A stretch of 64,000 nt of DNA, taken from CAYXDO01 sp964463485 (GTDB lineage Bacteria; Myxococcota; Kuafuiibacteriia; Kuafuiibacteriales; Kuafuiibacteriaceae). Made by a program: the position numbers and the translations under genes. The stretch lies in the NCBI GenBank assembly GCA_964463485.1, contig CAYXDO010000011.1, forward strand, positions 50,528 through 114,527. The letters run 5' to 3'. Numbering within the stretch: position 1 is the first letter of the stretch; each line of letters begins with the position of its first letter. Below the pieces are notes generated by a model, which worked only from the letters and a program-made list of their open reading frames with translations, ran no database searches and was not told where the DNA came from. Shown here piece by piece: positions 53,928 through 62,660 of this stretch.

Positions 53928-56107
53928 TGACCTTCCGGATCGCGACTCACGTAGGGCCGCGCCTGCTTGAATACGATGTCGCCCGACGCCGTGTATTTGA
54001 GCTCCAAGTCGAGCCTCAGTGGGTCGAGCGCCGTGTACACGTTCTGGCCGAAATGATCCTGAATTTGGAACAGCAGCCGAGCCATTTCCAACCGTGCGGC
54101 CTCGGGCCAGATCGGAGTCATCGGCTCGAGGAGCGATGAGTAGGTTTGAAACTGAAAATCCCGGGCTTCTCCTCCGTTGCGCCTGAACGTGTAGAGCTCG
54201 GAGACCGCGCTCGGATCCTCGGGCCGCACCACGCTCACGTCACCTGCTTGCGAGTTGACTCGATAGAGCGGCAAGCCCGAATCGGGCGACAGCTCAGTCA
54301 CCACGACGGCGCTCGCACGCTCGACTTGAAACGCCGGGTTCACTGCGATCCCCATGAAGGCTCGACGATGGTCGATGCCGTAGTACTCGCGCTCGTCGAA
54401 GGCGCGATCCGAGTATAGGCTCGCGAACACTTTACGAATGGCATCGGCGACAGGCTTCTCCTCGGTGAGATCGCTCTCGAGATCGGCGATGATGGCGGGA
54501 AGCCAGGACCGCTCCGGATGGGCAGTATACTCGGCGCGCCGCGTCGCGAGCTGGAGCTCCATGTCGAGGCGACTCTCCTCGGTCAGGCAAAGTGACGGGC
54601 CGACGGCATCGGCGTCGAAATCATCGGCCAAGCAGCCTGACCTCGAGTCATAAAGGCCCGCGCCGGTGAACACGTCGAGGTCCTCGACGTTGGTGGAGGA
54701 TCGAAAGCGCAGCTTCGTGATTCTAACATTGGGGCCGAAGGTCGCCATCGCACGCGTGTCGACTGAAATCAGCAGCTCGTTTGGAAAGGGAGCGCGCCGA
54801 AGCCTCTTTCGGAGGGCGTCGAGCGCGGCTCGTTTCCAGGCCGCGTCCGTGGACAGCCGGGGGTCGGCCAGCATGGATTCGAGCTCGGGACCGACTGTGG
54901 CAGACTCCGCAAAGTCGCGATAAACCGAAAATGGAATGGCGAACCCATCGTTCACTTGGGGCGGGGCGAGAATTTTACGGAGCTCGGCGAGGTTCGCGGA
55001 CTTCACCCCGTACGCAGTCTTGTCGACGTGCCCAAGCGAGCGAAAGTCGGCCAGCGCGGTCACAGTGAGGTCGGCGACCGGCGGAGGCACGGAAGGTCGA
55101 TGAGTGTCCCAGAAGCGTCGTGCGTCTTCGAGAGTAGCCGGCTCCAAGACGAAATCATCCGAGGTGACTACGAGATGAACGAGGTGGTCGGTCAGGGTAG
55201 TGATCCACTCAGCCTCGTAGACGGAGGCGACTCTCGCGTTTGGGGTGCCTTTTTCGCGCAGCCGGAGGTTGACGTGTCCGAGAGCGTTTTGCGGGAGGGC
55301 GCTGAGTAGGCCGGCCACGATCGAAATGTCGTTCGGGGCGGACTCGACGACGACGATGTCCCTCGGCCCATAGTCGACGAGCGGCTGGCCCCGCGGGACG
55401 ACGCGAAGCGTGCCGTACGACTCGCCACGCGAGTAAGGCTCGAACTCCAGGCTCCGAAGCTCCTCGGGGAACAAGCTCGCCACGCCGCGGGCCAGCAGCT
55501 CGGCCCTCGAGCGGCTGACGAGGGCCCGCTGATCAGGAGATTCAGGGACGTACACCAACAGCTCGGCGGCGAACGGTACACAGGTTCTGAGTTGATCGTG
55601 CGCAGCGGCCAGGTCGTTCACAGTGAGTCCGTTGGGCTCCGAGTAGACACTGAACGCGAGGACTCCGGGCCGATGAGTCACTGGATGGATCGCGCCGGAT
55701 GAGGGTTCGACAGCCCCGCCGAAGAGAACGCGCGAGCCGGGCTTGAGCATGAGGCTCAAGTAAGTCTCATAGGCGAGTGCGACATGCTCCGGGAAGCTAC
55801 GCAGGAACTGCAGGTGCCAGGGAAATCGAAGCATATCCTGGAAGTAGCAGGTCTCCGAGAGCGGCTCGAACGCGGGCCGCCCCGGGACGCGGGCCAGATA
55901 CTTGACCCCAGGCGCGGCAGACGAGGTGAGCGACGCCAGATCTTCGGGCTCGTAAAGGACCGTAAGGTACGGGGGACGCTCCCGCGCGTCGCCGCCGCCC
56001 GCGTCCGCGCCTCCGTCAGACACGCCCGCGTCCAGGCCCACGTCTTCGGACGTCGAACCGTCCGCGCAAGCGGCGAGCAGGAGAACGAGCAACGCTCCGC
56101 GGGACAT
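53924..56107 (-). CDS. Lipoprotein with PEP-synthase/pyruvate-phosphate-dikinase-type ATP-grasp domain (first of three)
   Basis: 727 residues. Signal and lipobox MSRGALLVLLLAACADG are followed by an acidic Gly/Ala/Asp linker. Residues ~45-345 are a domain I do not recognise. Residues ~360-725 match the PEP/pyruvate-binding (PPDK_N) fold: the start AYGVKSANLAELRKILAP with GFAIPFSVYRDF, the nucleotide-binding stretch RFRSSTNVEDLDVFTGAGLY (normally RSSA..EDG), FASLYSDRAFDEREYYGIDH, MGIAVNPAF, and the end DIVFKQARPYV. The phosphohistidine and PEP-binding domains of full PEP synthase are absent. An ATP-using fold beyond the inner membrane is unexpected. Confidence 0.82.
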   Translation of the reverse strand: MSRGALLVLLLAACADGSTSEDVGLDAGVSDGGADAGGGDARERPPYLTVLYEPEDLASLTSSAAPGVKYLARVPGRPAFEPLSETCYFQDMLRFPWHLQFLRSFPEHVALAYETYLSLMLKPGSRVLFGGAVEPSSGAIHPVTHRPGVLAFSVYSEPNGLTVNDLAAAHDQLRTCVPFAAELLVYVPESPDQRALVSRSRAELLARGVASLFPEELRSLEFEPYSRGESYGTLRVVPRGQPLVDYGPRDIVVVESAPNDISIVAGLLSALPQNALGHVNLRLREKGTPNARVASVYEAEWITTLTDHLVHLVVTSDDFVLEPATLEDARRFWDTHRPSVPPPVADLTVTALADFRSLGHVDKTAYGVKSANLAELRKILAPPQVNDGFAIPFSVYRDFAESATVGPELESMLADPRLSTDAAWKRAALDALRKRLRRAPFPNELLISVDTRAMATFGPNVRITKLRFRSSTNVEDLDVFTGAGLYDSRSGCLADDFDADAVGPSLCLTEESRLDMELQLATRRAEYTAHPERSWLPAIIADLESDLTEEKPVADAIRKVFASLYSDRAFDEREYYGIDHRRAFMGIAVNPAFQVERASAVVVTELSPDSGLPLYRVNSQAGDVSVVRPEDPSAVSELYTFRRNGGEARDFQFQTYSSLLEPMTPIWPEAARLEMARLLFQIQDHFGQNVYTALDPLRLDLELKYTASGDIVFKQARPYVSRDPEGQ

Positions 56108-56193
56108 GGATAAGGTCTATGCAGTCGCTGGGCCAAGCGCAAGGACCGAGCGACCACCGGAACCAAAGCCCACCGCCTGTGGGTCCCCGGAGG

Positions 56194-57099
56194 CTAGGAC
56201 TCAGAATTCCGTGGCCCGAGTAAACTGGCCTGTGACTCGCCCGTAACCAGCCCCTGAATCACTCCTTGGACCCTATCGAGCGCCCTCGGCAGCTCCTCGT
56301 CCGTACCCTCCCGAAACAGGCTCTCGGGCGACAAGGGCTCGCCAATTCGAATCCGAATCGTCGCAGGAATGTATGGAGCCATGACGAGGGGCGAGCCCAG
56401 CCATGCGTAAATCAGCGCGATCCGAACGGGCCAACTCACCGGAGTTGCGCAGAGTCCCAGCGCACCGACCAGTCCCAACAGACTCAACGCCCAACGCTTC
56501 GTGCCGAGAAGATACCGAGGTGCGAGCAACCCAACCGATAGGAGCTTGGAGCGAATCAACATCGGCGCCGTGAAGTGGCTTCCGCGGATCCCCATCGGCA
56601 CGACGGGCACACCCGCCTTCCTCGCAATTTTCAGGAATCCGAGTCTGCCCCCGAAGTCGACGCGGTGGGCTTGCCAAATGGGCCTGAGGGTCTCGTGGTC
56701 CCCGCCCGGAAAGACCAAAATCGGAACGCCCGAAGTCAGCGTCCGATCGGCCGCCTCGTACGTCGATGGAATCGCCCCGAAGTGCCGCAGCAACACGTTG
56801 GTGGGCCAGAATCGAAACGAGGTCGGATGTGCAAAGCCGGCGATCCGCACGTGCGAGAGCCGAGTCGCAGCAAGCGAAGCAAACGTCAGTATTTCGGCGA
56901 CGCCAAGCCCGGCCGAATGATTGGCGACCAGTAAGTACGGACCTTGTTCGGGTAGATTCTCGGCGCCCTCGAGAACAGGACGGTGGCACAGCCGAACGAT
57001 GGGCCAGATGACGTGCCGCAAGAGCTGTTGGGCCTCTGGGCTCAGCCGTCCGACATCGCCCAGAGTCGCGCTCTTGGCCCGTTCATCGAGATCGACCAT
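56194..57099 (-). CDS. Lysophospholipid acyltransferase (PlsC/MGAT-like)
   Basis: 301 residues from ATG 57099; the longer frame upstream is shadow of ctlX. Acyltransferase motif I is NHSAGLGVAEIL (the His is kept, the usual following Asp is not, as in MGAT-like members), and motif III is VFPGGDHETLRP. Hydrophobic segments near the C-terminus (WALSLLGLVGALGLCATPVS, PVRIALIYAWLGSPLVMA) indicate membrane association. It transfers acyl chains to a glycerolipid. It overlaps the ctlX stop by 17 bp, so the two are co-expressed. Confidence 0.85.
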   Translation of the reverse strand: MVDLDERAKSATLGDVGRLSPEAQQLLRHVIWPIVRLCHRPVLEGAENLPEQGPYLLVANHSAGLGVAEILTFASLAATRLSHVRIAGFAHPTSFRFWPTNVLLRHFGAIPSTYEAADRTLTSGVPILVFPGGDHETLRPIWQAHRVDFGGRLGFLKIARKAGVPVVPMGIRGSHFTAPMLIRSKLLSVGLLAPRYLLGTKRWALSLLGLVGALGLCATPVSWPVRIALIYAWLGSPLVMAPYIPATIRIRIGEPLSPESLFREGTDEELPRALDRVQGVIQGLVTGESQASLLGPRNSES

Positions 57100-58030
57100 C
57101 GTCCGCCTTCGGCAGGAAGATCTCGGCGACCATACATCGAGCCGACCCGCCTCCGACTCGTTCGATCGTAGGAATGTCGAGCACGCAGAAGTCTCCGAAG
57201 CGCTCGAGCCGCTTCCGCGCGGACGGCGTGAACCCATCGAGCGCGGTGCGGCTGAGCACGATGGCCTGAGTCGATCTCCGACTCTCCACGCCGATGAGAT
57301 TGCAGCAAAAGGACTCATTCATCGCGCGGCGGTCGACCTCGATGACTTCGCGGGTTCGGTGCAGTCGCTCGAGGACTCGCCCACGCTGGCTTCGGTCCTC
57401 GATCGCGTCTGAGCAAATCACCGCAAAACCTCGCCCGAGCCCCATGACCACGTTGGTATGGTAGACGAGCTCTGAAGCTCTCCCGAGCGCCTCGAATAAC
57501 TCCACATCGCGATACCCGCGAAGCCGAGCGTAGGTGGAGACGAGCGCGGCGTCGGTGCGCGGCGAGAGCGCCGCGTAAACAGCGGACGACACCCGATCGA
57601 GCACCAAGCTGCCAGTGCCCTCGAGCGCCGCAGACGAGGTGTGTTGGTCGAGCCGAAGGACACCATCGATTCGAAAACCCGCGTGCGCAAGGGCCCGAAT
57701 CGCCGCCGGAAGCTGCTCGGTCTCGCGGCGTCGGCTCGGATGTTTCATCGGAAAAACGGTAATGAGCCCGTCGGAATCGGTCGAAATCCAGTTGTTGGGA
57801 AAGACCGCGTCCGGCAGCGGCTCTGCGTGGCCGCGAACCTCGACGACCTCGACGCCCATCGCATCAAGGGCCGACCGCGCCGTATCGAACTCGGCGAGCG
57901 CTCGTTCGACCTCCGCGCGCTGCGAGGACATGTACGGATTGTCTTCGGCGGTCTCCGGATTGAACGCAAAGTGCTCCGGCGCCACCATGAGCACCGCCCG
58001 GGCAAGCTCGGGATTGGAAGCGTCGTTCAT
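57083..58030 (-). CDS. ctlX: CtlX-like citrulline/arginine-modifying hydrolase (amidinotransferase superfamily)
   Basis: 315 residues of the guanidino-group-modifying superfamily. Typical CtlX features are MVAPEHFAFNPETAEDNPY, the substrate Asp/Asn region FPNNWISTDSDGLITVFPMK, the catalytic His of VYHTNVVMGLG, and the nucleophilic Cys of GGGSARCMVAEIFL. CtlX members are assigned to citrulline use (hydrolysis to ornithine); arginine deiminase-like activity is an alternative. It is divergent from the radical SAM gene with only 35 bp between them, and a PAD enzyme of the same superfamily is encoded 1.1 kb away. Confidence 0.88.
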   Translation of the reverse strand: MNDASNPELARAVLMVAPEHFAFNPETAEDNPYMSSQRAEVERALAEFDTARSALDAMGVEVVEVRGHAEPLPDAVFPNNWISTDSDGLITVFPMKHPSRRRETEQLPAAIRALAHAGFRIDGVLRLDQHTSSAALEGTGSLVLDRVSSAVYAALSPRTDAALVSTYARLRGYRDVELFEALGRASELVYHTNVVMGLGRGFAVICSDAIEDRSQRGRVLERLHRTREVIEVDRRAMNESFCCNLIGVESRRSTQAIVLSRTALDGFTPSARKRLERFGDFCVLDIPTIERVGGGSARCMVAEIFLPKADDGRSR

Positions 58031-58065
58031 GATGATACGCTAGCACCCTCGAAGCCCTCGAGACC

Positions 58066-59058
58066 ATGAACCTCGACGAACCCGCCTCCGTATCCGACGA
58101 CTGGATCCTCGATGATTCGGCCCGACGCCTTCGGCGACGCCGCGTCGTGTTGAGAGCCCACGGCTGCAAGGTCGCGACCTGTTCGATGTGCCACCTGCCG
58201 AAGGAGTCGGTCGACCCATCGGTCGCCGTCACACCCGCGAACTGGCTTCATCAATTGGAAGAAGTCATCGACGTGCACCAGGACATCGATGTCCTGACTC
58301 TGTTTCACAACGGGAACTTCTTCAGCGAACGGGAGGTGCCGAGAGACACCCTCCGGCTCGTGCTCGGCCACCTCCGAGCTACGAAAATCCAACGGCTGGT
58401 CGTGGAGTCGCTGCCGGCGTTCATCACAGAGGAATCGCTCGGAAGAGTGCGACAATTTCTAGGTCCAAAGATCCTGCTCGAGGTCGCGGTAGGTCTGCAA
58501 TGTCAGGATGATTTCCTGAGGAAGAAGCTCGTCCGATCGACCTGTACGCGAAAGAGCTTCCTCAGAGCCCTCGAGTTGACCAGACACGACGGCCGCTCCC
58601 GCCTCCAGGTCTTCGTCATGTTCGGCATCCCTTTCCTCACCACCGCGGAGGCCCTGGATGAGACTTTGCGGACCCTGGCTTGGCTCGAGAGTCTCGGAGT
58701 ATCTGATCCGACGATCTGCCGGCTGAAGGTCGAGCCTGGCACGCTCGCCCATGAGCTCGCAAAGGCGGGCTTGTATCAGGCGCCCACAGACGACCACCTC
58801 GCGTCCTTGCTTGCCCACGCTCTCGAGCTGACGAACGATCGTTTTCATCCGCGCGTCGCGCGCTCGTTGATCGGAGACGGGTGGGCGGCCGACTTGGTCT
58901 CGCAATTCAACTCCCGAGAGTACGAGTCGCTCAGAGTTGCCTGCCGTCCTTTCCGCGAACGATGTGCCCCGGAGCCCTACGCACGTGCTGGTCTCGAAGC
59001 TCGAGTGACCGAGCACCTGGCGCGGGTGACGTCGATGCGCGAGGCCACCGAACGCTGA
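58066..59058 (+). CDS. Radical SAM protein (Elp3/RaSEA-like)
   Basis: 330 residues. The iron-sulfur cluster motif is HGCKVATCSMC, a CX4CX2C at Cys34, Cys39 and Cys42. Downstream are LTLFHNGNFFSEREV and VVESLPAFITEESL, like the GNFF-type segments of Elp3- or RaSEA-like (TIGR01210-type) proteins, and a TIM-barrel pattern (EVAVGLQCQDD, QVFVMFGIPFLT). RaSEA works in tRNA archaeosine synthesis with a partner; whether this bacterial homologue modifies tRNA, a peptide or a small molecule is unknown. It is divergent from ctlX. Confidence 0.85.
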   Translation: MNLDEPASVSDDWILDDSARRLRRRRVVLRAHGCKVATCSMCHLPKESVDPSVAVTPANWLHQLEEVIDVHQDIDVLTLFHNGNFFSEREVPRDTLRLVLGHLRATKIQRLVVESLPAFITEESLGRVRQFLGPKILLEVAVGLQCQDDFLRKKLVRSTCTRKSFLRALELTRHDGRSRLQVFVMFGIPFLTTAEALDETLRTLAWLESLGVSDPTICRLKVEPGTLAHELAKAGLYQAPTDDHLASLLAHALELTNDRFHPRVARSLIGDGWAADLVSQFNSREYESLRVACRPFRERCAPEPYARAGLEARVTEHLARVTSMREATER

Positions 59059-59166
59059 ATCTCCATTCATCGTGCGTTTGCTGACGCCCGACCACGCGCG
59101 ACCACGCCCGATCCTCCGCCGGTCGCCCTATGACGCTCGAGGGCGCGCGCGGCGTACTCATAGGAA

Positions 59167-61569
59167 GTGTCTCAGCTGCCGGAGCTCGCGGTCATCAACC
59201 CCCCGTTGCTATTGCGGGCTTCGCAGCTCGGACTGCTCATCGTCCTCGGGGCGACCGGGTGCTCTGGTGAGACCGAAGTCCTCCCAAAGACGCCGCCGCC
59301 GACCGCACGGCTGCTCGTCGACCCAAACGCAGGGACGACCGGACAGCCCTTCAGGTTAGATGCATCGCAGTCGACCAGCGGCGGAACCAGCGGCGGAACC
59401 AGCGGCGGAACCAGCGGCGAAACCGGGGCCCTCGAATATCGCTTCGATCCCCTGGGCAGCGGCCAGTGGTCCGCCTTTTCCTCCGAGGCCGCCAAAGTCG
59501 CGAAGTTCGACGTCCCCGGGACCTACTCCGCCAAGGTCGAAGTTCGAGACTCATCGGGAAGGTCGAGCCAGGCCAGCGCGGAGATCACAATACGACAAAA
59601 CGTCCCTCCGACGATCTCACTCGTCGTCACGCCGAGCGAGGGTCCACCTCCGCTGTTCGTGACGGCCGACTTGACCGGCAGCGTGGACCCTGACGATCCG
59701 GCGATGCCCCTGAGTACGCGTCTCGATTTCGACGGTGACGGACAATTCGATCAGACCGGCACCTCCGACAACCGAATGGCATTCACGTACACGGCCGAGG
59801 GCGAATTCACCGTGCGGGCCGAGGTAGAAGACGAGGCGGGCGCCGTGGCGACGAGAGACTTGCGCGTGAAAGTTGGGTTCGTCGTCGACCTCGACGTCGA
59901 CGCGAACCGAGACGGGCTCGTTACAGAAGAAGACGACGCCATCGAAGAGACCTTCTCGGCCGCAGGTGGCGCGGCGTTTCTGGCGAACCTAGACGATGAC
60001 GATCTCGACGGCGTGCAGGACCTGCTCGATACCAAGAGCGACGTCAGCGATGAGTCCGACCTCGCCCGAGTCATCGTCCGGAAGATCCCCGACTTGCCCG
60101 CTGGCTCCACCGTAACTCTCTCGGCCGAGCCGCCGGGAGTCGCCCGACTATTCACCAAGACCAACGGCAGCTTCTCCGAGCGATACCGACCTAGCGCCAC
60201 GTCCATCACGTTGTCCGCGAGCGAGCTCTCCGACGACCTCGAGCTCTATGTCGAAGGGACGAAGATCTGGAGCGCGACCTGGGACGGCAGGCTGAAGCTG
60301 ACACTCACCCAACGCTCCGCATCGGGTAACGAAGAGTCCGACGTCGTCGAGCTCCGAGAGTCTCCGATCATTTTTCCCAACAACCTGCAAGCCGCCGAGC
60401 GGCTGTATGTCATGCCGATCAATGGAGACATCACCGAAAACTCGGCGGCGGTCTCCGTGATCCGAAGGGGGCTCCCGAGCGGAGTGGAGCTCTACGAGGT
60501 CGACTCGGACGTGTACGGGTGGGACCGGTGGGTTCAGGACAACATGCAGACGGGCTATCAAAGCCTGCCGACGGTCGGAGGGTCACGGACCGTCCCGACC
60601 TATCTCAACACGGTGCGTGGCTTCGGCCAAGGTGACCTTCGCGCGTTCGTGCCCGACGAGTTGCTCGGCCAGGACTTTGGGTATGTCGATCCAGGCGGGC
60701 AAGAATCGAGTCACAATTACGGAGGCAACATAGAAGTCACCGCGCCCTACGCGACGAGCTCGCAAACGTGGCCCTTGGGACGACTGCTCGTCGGTGGAGG
60801 AAGCGGCGGCACCATCAACGGCGCCAGCCACTCGGATACGGTCACACGACAGGAACGCGCGGTCTTGGATGGGCAGATCCAGGGCCCTGCGTTGGAGCTC
60901 TCGAGTGAGTGGCTCATGGTGGGTCACCTCGACGAGATCTTCATGTTGGTGCCCGCGCCGAACGCCACCGGGGAACGAAAGTGGAAGGTCGTCTTCGCTT
61001 CACCCGAGCTCGCGCTCAATCACCTGCGGGACCTCTCGATCAACGGGCAAGGGTCCGCCGTCGTATTTCAGGCCCTCGAGATCCCGCGCTACAACCGCTT
61101 CGGAGAGATCACCGGCTGGCAGAGCGCCCAAAGCTCCGTCGACGCGATGCTCCGAGATACGGAGATGGTCGAATACAACGAGCGAGTCCAGAGCCGAATC
61201 GACTCGATTCGGGAGAAGCTCGCCAACGAGATGAATCTCACCGCCGACGACGTCGTCGAAGTCCCGGTCTTGTACGAAATCGACGGTTACGACGGCGCGG
61301 CAGACCTTGCGGCCGCGAGAAATCCAGGCGTGCAGAACCTCGTGGTGGTCAATGACAGGCTCTTCGTTCCGAATCCGCAGGGCCCGATGCTCGACGGCTC
61401 GGACGGATGGCAGGGGCTGACTCGAGCTGCGCTCGAACCGCTGGGGCTCGACGTCTCCTTCGTCGATGTCTGGTACAGCTATCATATCCTCGTGGGTGAG
61501 ATTCACTGTGGAACGGAGGTCCAACACGTCCCGTACACGACGGCGTGGTGGAGCGTGGAGGGCCGATGA
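59167..61569 (+). CDS. Secreted protein-arginine deiminase (PAD family) lipoprotein with PKD-like domains
   Basis: 800 residues from GTG 59167; the signal ends in lipobox GATGC (Cys32). Residues ~45-238 are two PKD-like domains joined by a Ser-Gly-Gly-Thr repeat. Residues ~240-400 resemble PAD_M: a calcium-site stretch DLDVDANRDGLVTEEDDA and ANLDDDDLDGVQDL as in vertebrate PADs. Residues ~400-800 are PAD_C with the full catalytic set: Asp458 (DRWVQDNMQTGYQ), His587 and Asp589 (MVGHLDEIFMLVPAP), and Cys781 (GEIHCGT). It should convert peptidyl-arginine to citrulline in a calcium-dependent way, outside the cell or in the periplasm. It is coupled to the HEAT-like gene by a 4-nt overlap. Confidence 0.9.
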   Translation: MSQLPELAVINPPLLLRASQLGLLIVLGATGCSGETEVLPKTPPPTARLLVDPNAGTTGQPFRLDASQSTSGGTSGGTSGGTSGETGALEYRFDPLGSGQWSAFSSEAAKVAKFDVPGTYSAKVEVRDSSGRSSQASAEITIRQNVPPTISLVVTPSEGPPPLFVTADLTGSVDPDDPAMPLSTRLDFDGDGQFDQTGTSDNRMAFTYTAEGEFTVRAEVEDEAGAVATRDLRVKVGFVVDLDVDANRDGLVTEEDDAIEETFSAAGGAAFLANLDDDDLDGVQDLLDTKSDVSDESDLARVIVRKIPDLPAGSTVTLSAEPPGVARLFTKTNGSFSERYRPSATSITLSASELSDDLELYVEGTKIWSATWDGRLKLTLTQRSASGNEESDVVELRESPIIFPNNLQAAERLYVMPINGDITENSAAVSVIRRGLPSGVELYEVDSDVYGWDRWVQDNMQTGYQSLPTVGGSRTVPTYLNTVRGFGQGDLRAFVPDELLGQDFGYVDPGGQESSHNYGGNIEVTAPYATSSQTWPLGRLLVGGGSGGTINGASHSDTVTRQERAVLDGQIQGPALELSSEWLMVGHLDEIFMLVPAPNATGERKWKVVFASPELALNHLRDLSINGQGSAVVFQALEIPRYNRFGEITGWQSAQSSVDAMLRDTEMVEYNERVQSRIDSIREKLANEMNLTADDVVEVPVLYEIDGYDGAADLAAARNPGVQNLVVVNDRLFVPNPQGPMLDGSDGWQGLTRAALEPLGLDVSFVDVWYSYHILVGEIHCGTEVQHVPYTTAWWSVEGR
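59377..59424. repeat. Four 12-bp tandem units (AGCGGCGGAACC) in the PAD gene
   Basis: Units start at 59377, 59389, 59401 and 59413 (the fourth has GGCGAA). Each encodes Ser-Gly-Gly-Thr (the last Ser-Gly-Glu-Thr), a flexible insert in the first PKD-like domain; length can vary in frame. Confidence 0.95.
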
Positions 61570-62597
61570 TGAGTCCGACGATCTTGCTACCCTTGGTGTT
61601 GGCCGCGGCGGGCGAGCCCCGCGACGAGCTTCGCAGGCTGATTTCGAGCGACTCGGGCTACGTTCAGCTGCGGGAGCAACTGACCTCCGAGGCGCGGAGC
61701 CAAGCGAAGTTCGGCAAAGCGCTCGATGAGCTCGCGGCGCGGGTCAACGAGGTTTCTTGGAAAGAAGCGGTTTTTGCCGAAGCCGTGCGACTGCATGTCA
61801 CTCCGTCGAGATGGATCGACGAGGTCGCCCGACCCTCCGGACTCGTTCCGAGCATCTACCTGAAGAGCAGGATCCGAAAACCGATGCCGCTCGAGGCGCT
61901 CTCCAAAGTGGATGAGTCCAGAGCGGCGCTCCTATTCGAGCTCTGGTTCAAGGCCGAGCAACTCGGCACGTACTCGGTGGACGACGACTTTCCCGTAGCA
62001 CTGCCGGCGTCCGAACGAATGAGATTGCGGGCCCTCGAACGGGACGCGCTCGGTCCGGCGCTGCTCCACGTGATCGCTCGGAGTCGGCACGCCGCCGCCC
62101 CGTATCTGATTCGCGAGGTGGCCACCAAAGACCAACGCGCCTCGATTCGGGAGGCGGCGCTCACTGCGCTCGGCGAAACTCAGCATCCTCTCGCCTTCGA
62201 GACTCTGAAGTCGGTTTCGATGGGATCGGACCGAGGGGCCCGGGCGGCGGCGATCGTGGGGCTCGCCGCGATGAGCCGGCCGGATGCGTTGGAGCTCCTG
62301 TTGGGATTCGCAATGAGACCGGCGTCCGACGGGACTCTCTTGGCGGTCCTGCGAGGCCTGTCGCGTTTTGCGGCTCGAGGCGAGCTCACCAACACTCACG
62401 CCGACGCCATCGTGGGCGTCATCCGACGCACGGCGAACGAGGCGGGAACTGATGACGCGCTGGTCGAGCTGTCGACTCAGCTCGCCAAGACTCGGCCAGA
62501 GGCCTGGGGCAAGCTCACGCCAGCGACCGAGGCCGAACGCACCCTCGTGTCGCGAGTCGCCACCCGTGTGGAGTGGTCCAAGCGTCGCGCTCGCTGA
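61566..62597 (+). CDS. HEAT-repeat-like protein of unknown function
   Basis: 343 residues from ATG 61566, which overlaps the PAD stop by 4 nt (ATGA). A signal-like start (MMSPTILLPLVLAAAGEP) precedes an all-helical body with HEAT-like pairs (ASIREAALTALGETQHPLAF, GARAAAIVGLAAMSRPDALE, GTLLAVLRGLSRFAARGELT). It is probably exported. Coupling with the PAD enzyme suggests a shared pathway, for example as a scaffold or inhibitor, but this is inference. Confidence 0.75.
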   Translation: MMSPTILLPLVLAAAGEPRDELRRLISSDSGYVQLREQLTSEARSQAKFGKALDELAARVNEVSWKEAVFAEAVRLHVTPSRWIDEVARPSGLVPSIYLKSRIRKPMPLEALSKVDESRAALLFELWFKAEQLGTYSVDDDFPVALPASERMRLRALERDALGPALLHVIARSRHAAAPYLIREVATKDQRASIREAALTALGETQHPLAFETLKSVSMGSDRGARAAAIVGLAAMSRPDALELLLGFAMRPASDGTLLAVLRGLSRFAARGELTNTHADAIVGVIRRTANEAGTDDALVELSTQLAKTRPEAWGKLTPATEAERTLVSRVATRVEWSKRRAR

Positions 62598-62660
62598 CTC
62601 TCGCCGCCCCAGGGAGGCGATTCGACACCCCTTCGGCGCTCTTCCGAGTAGACTCCGGGC

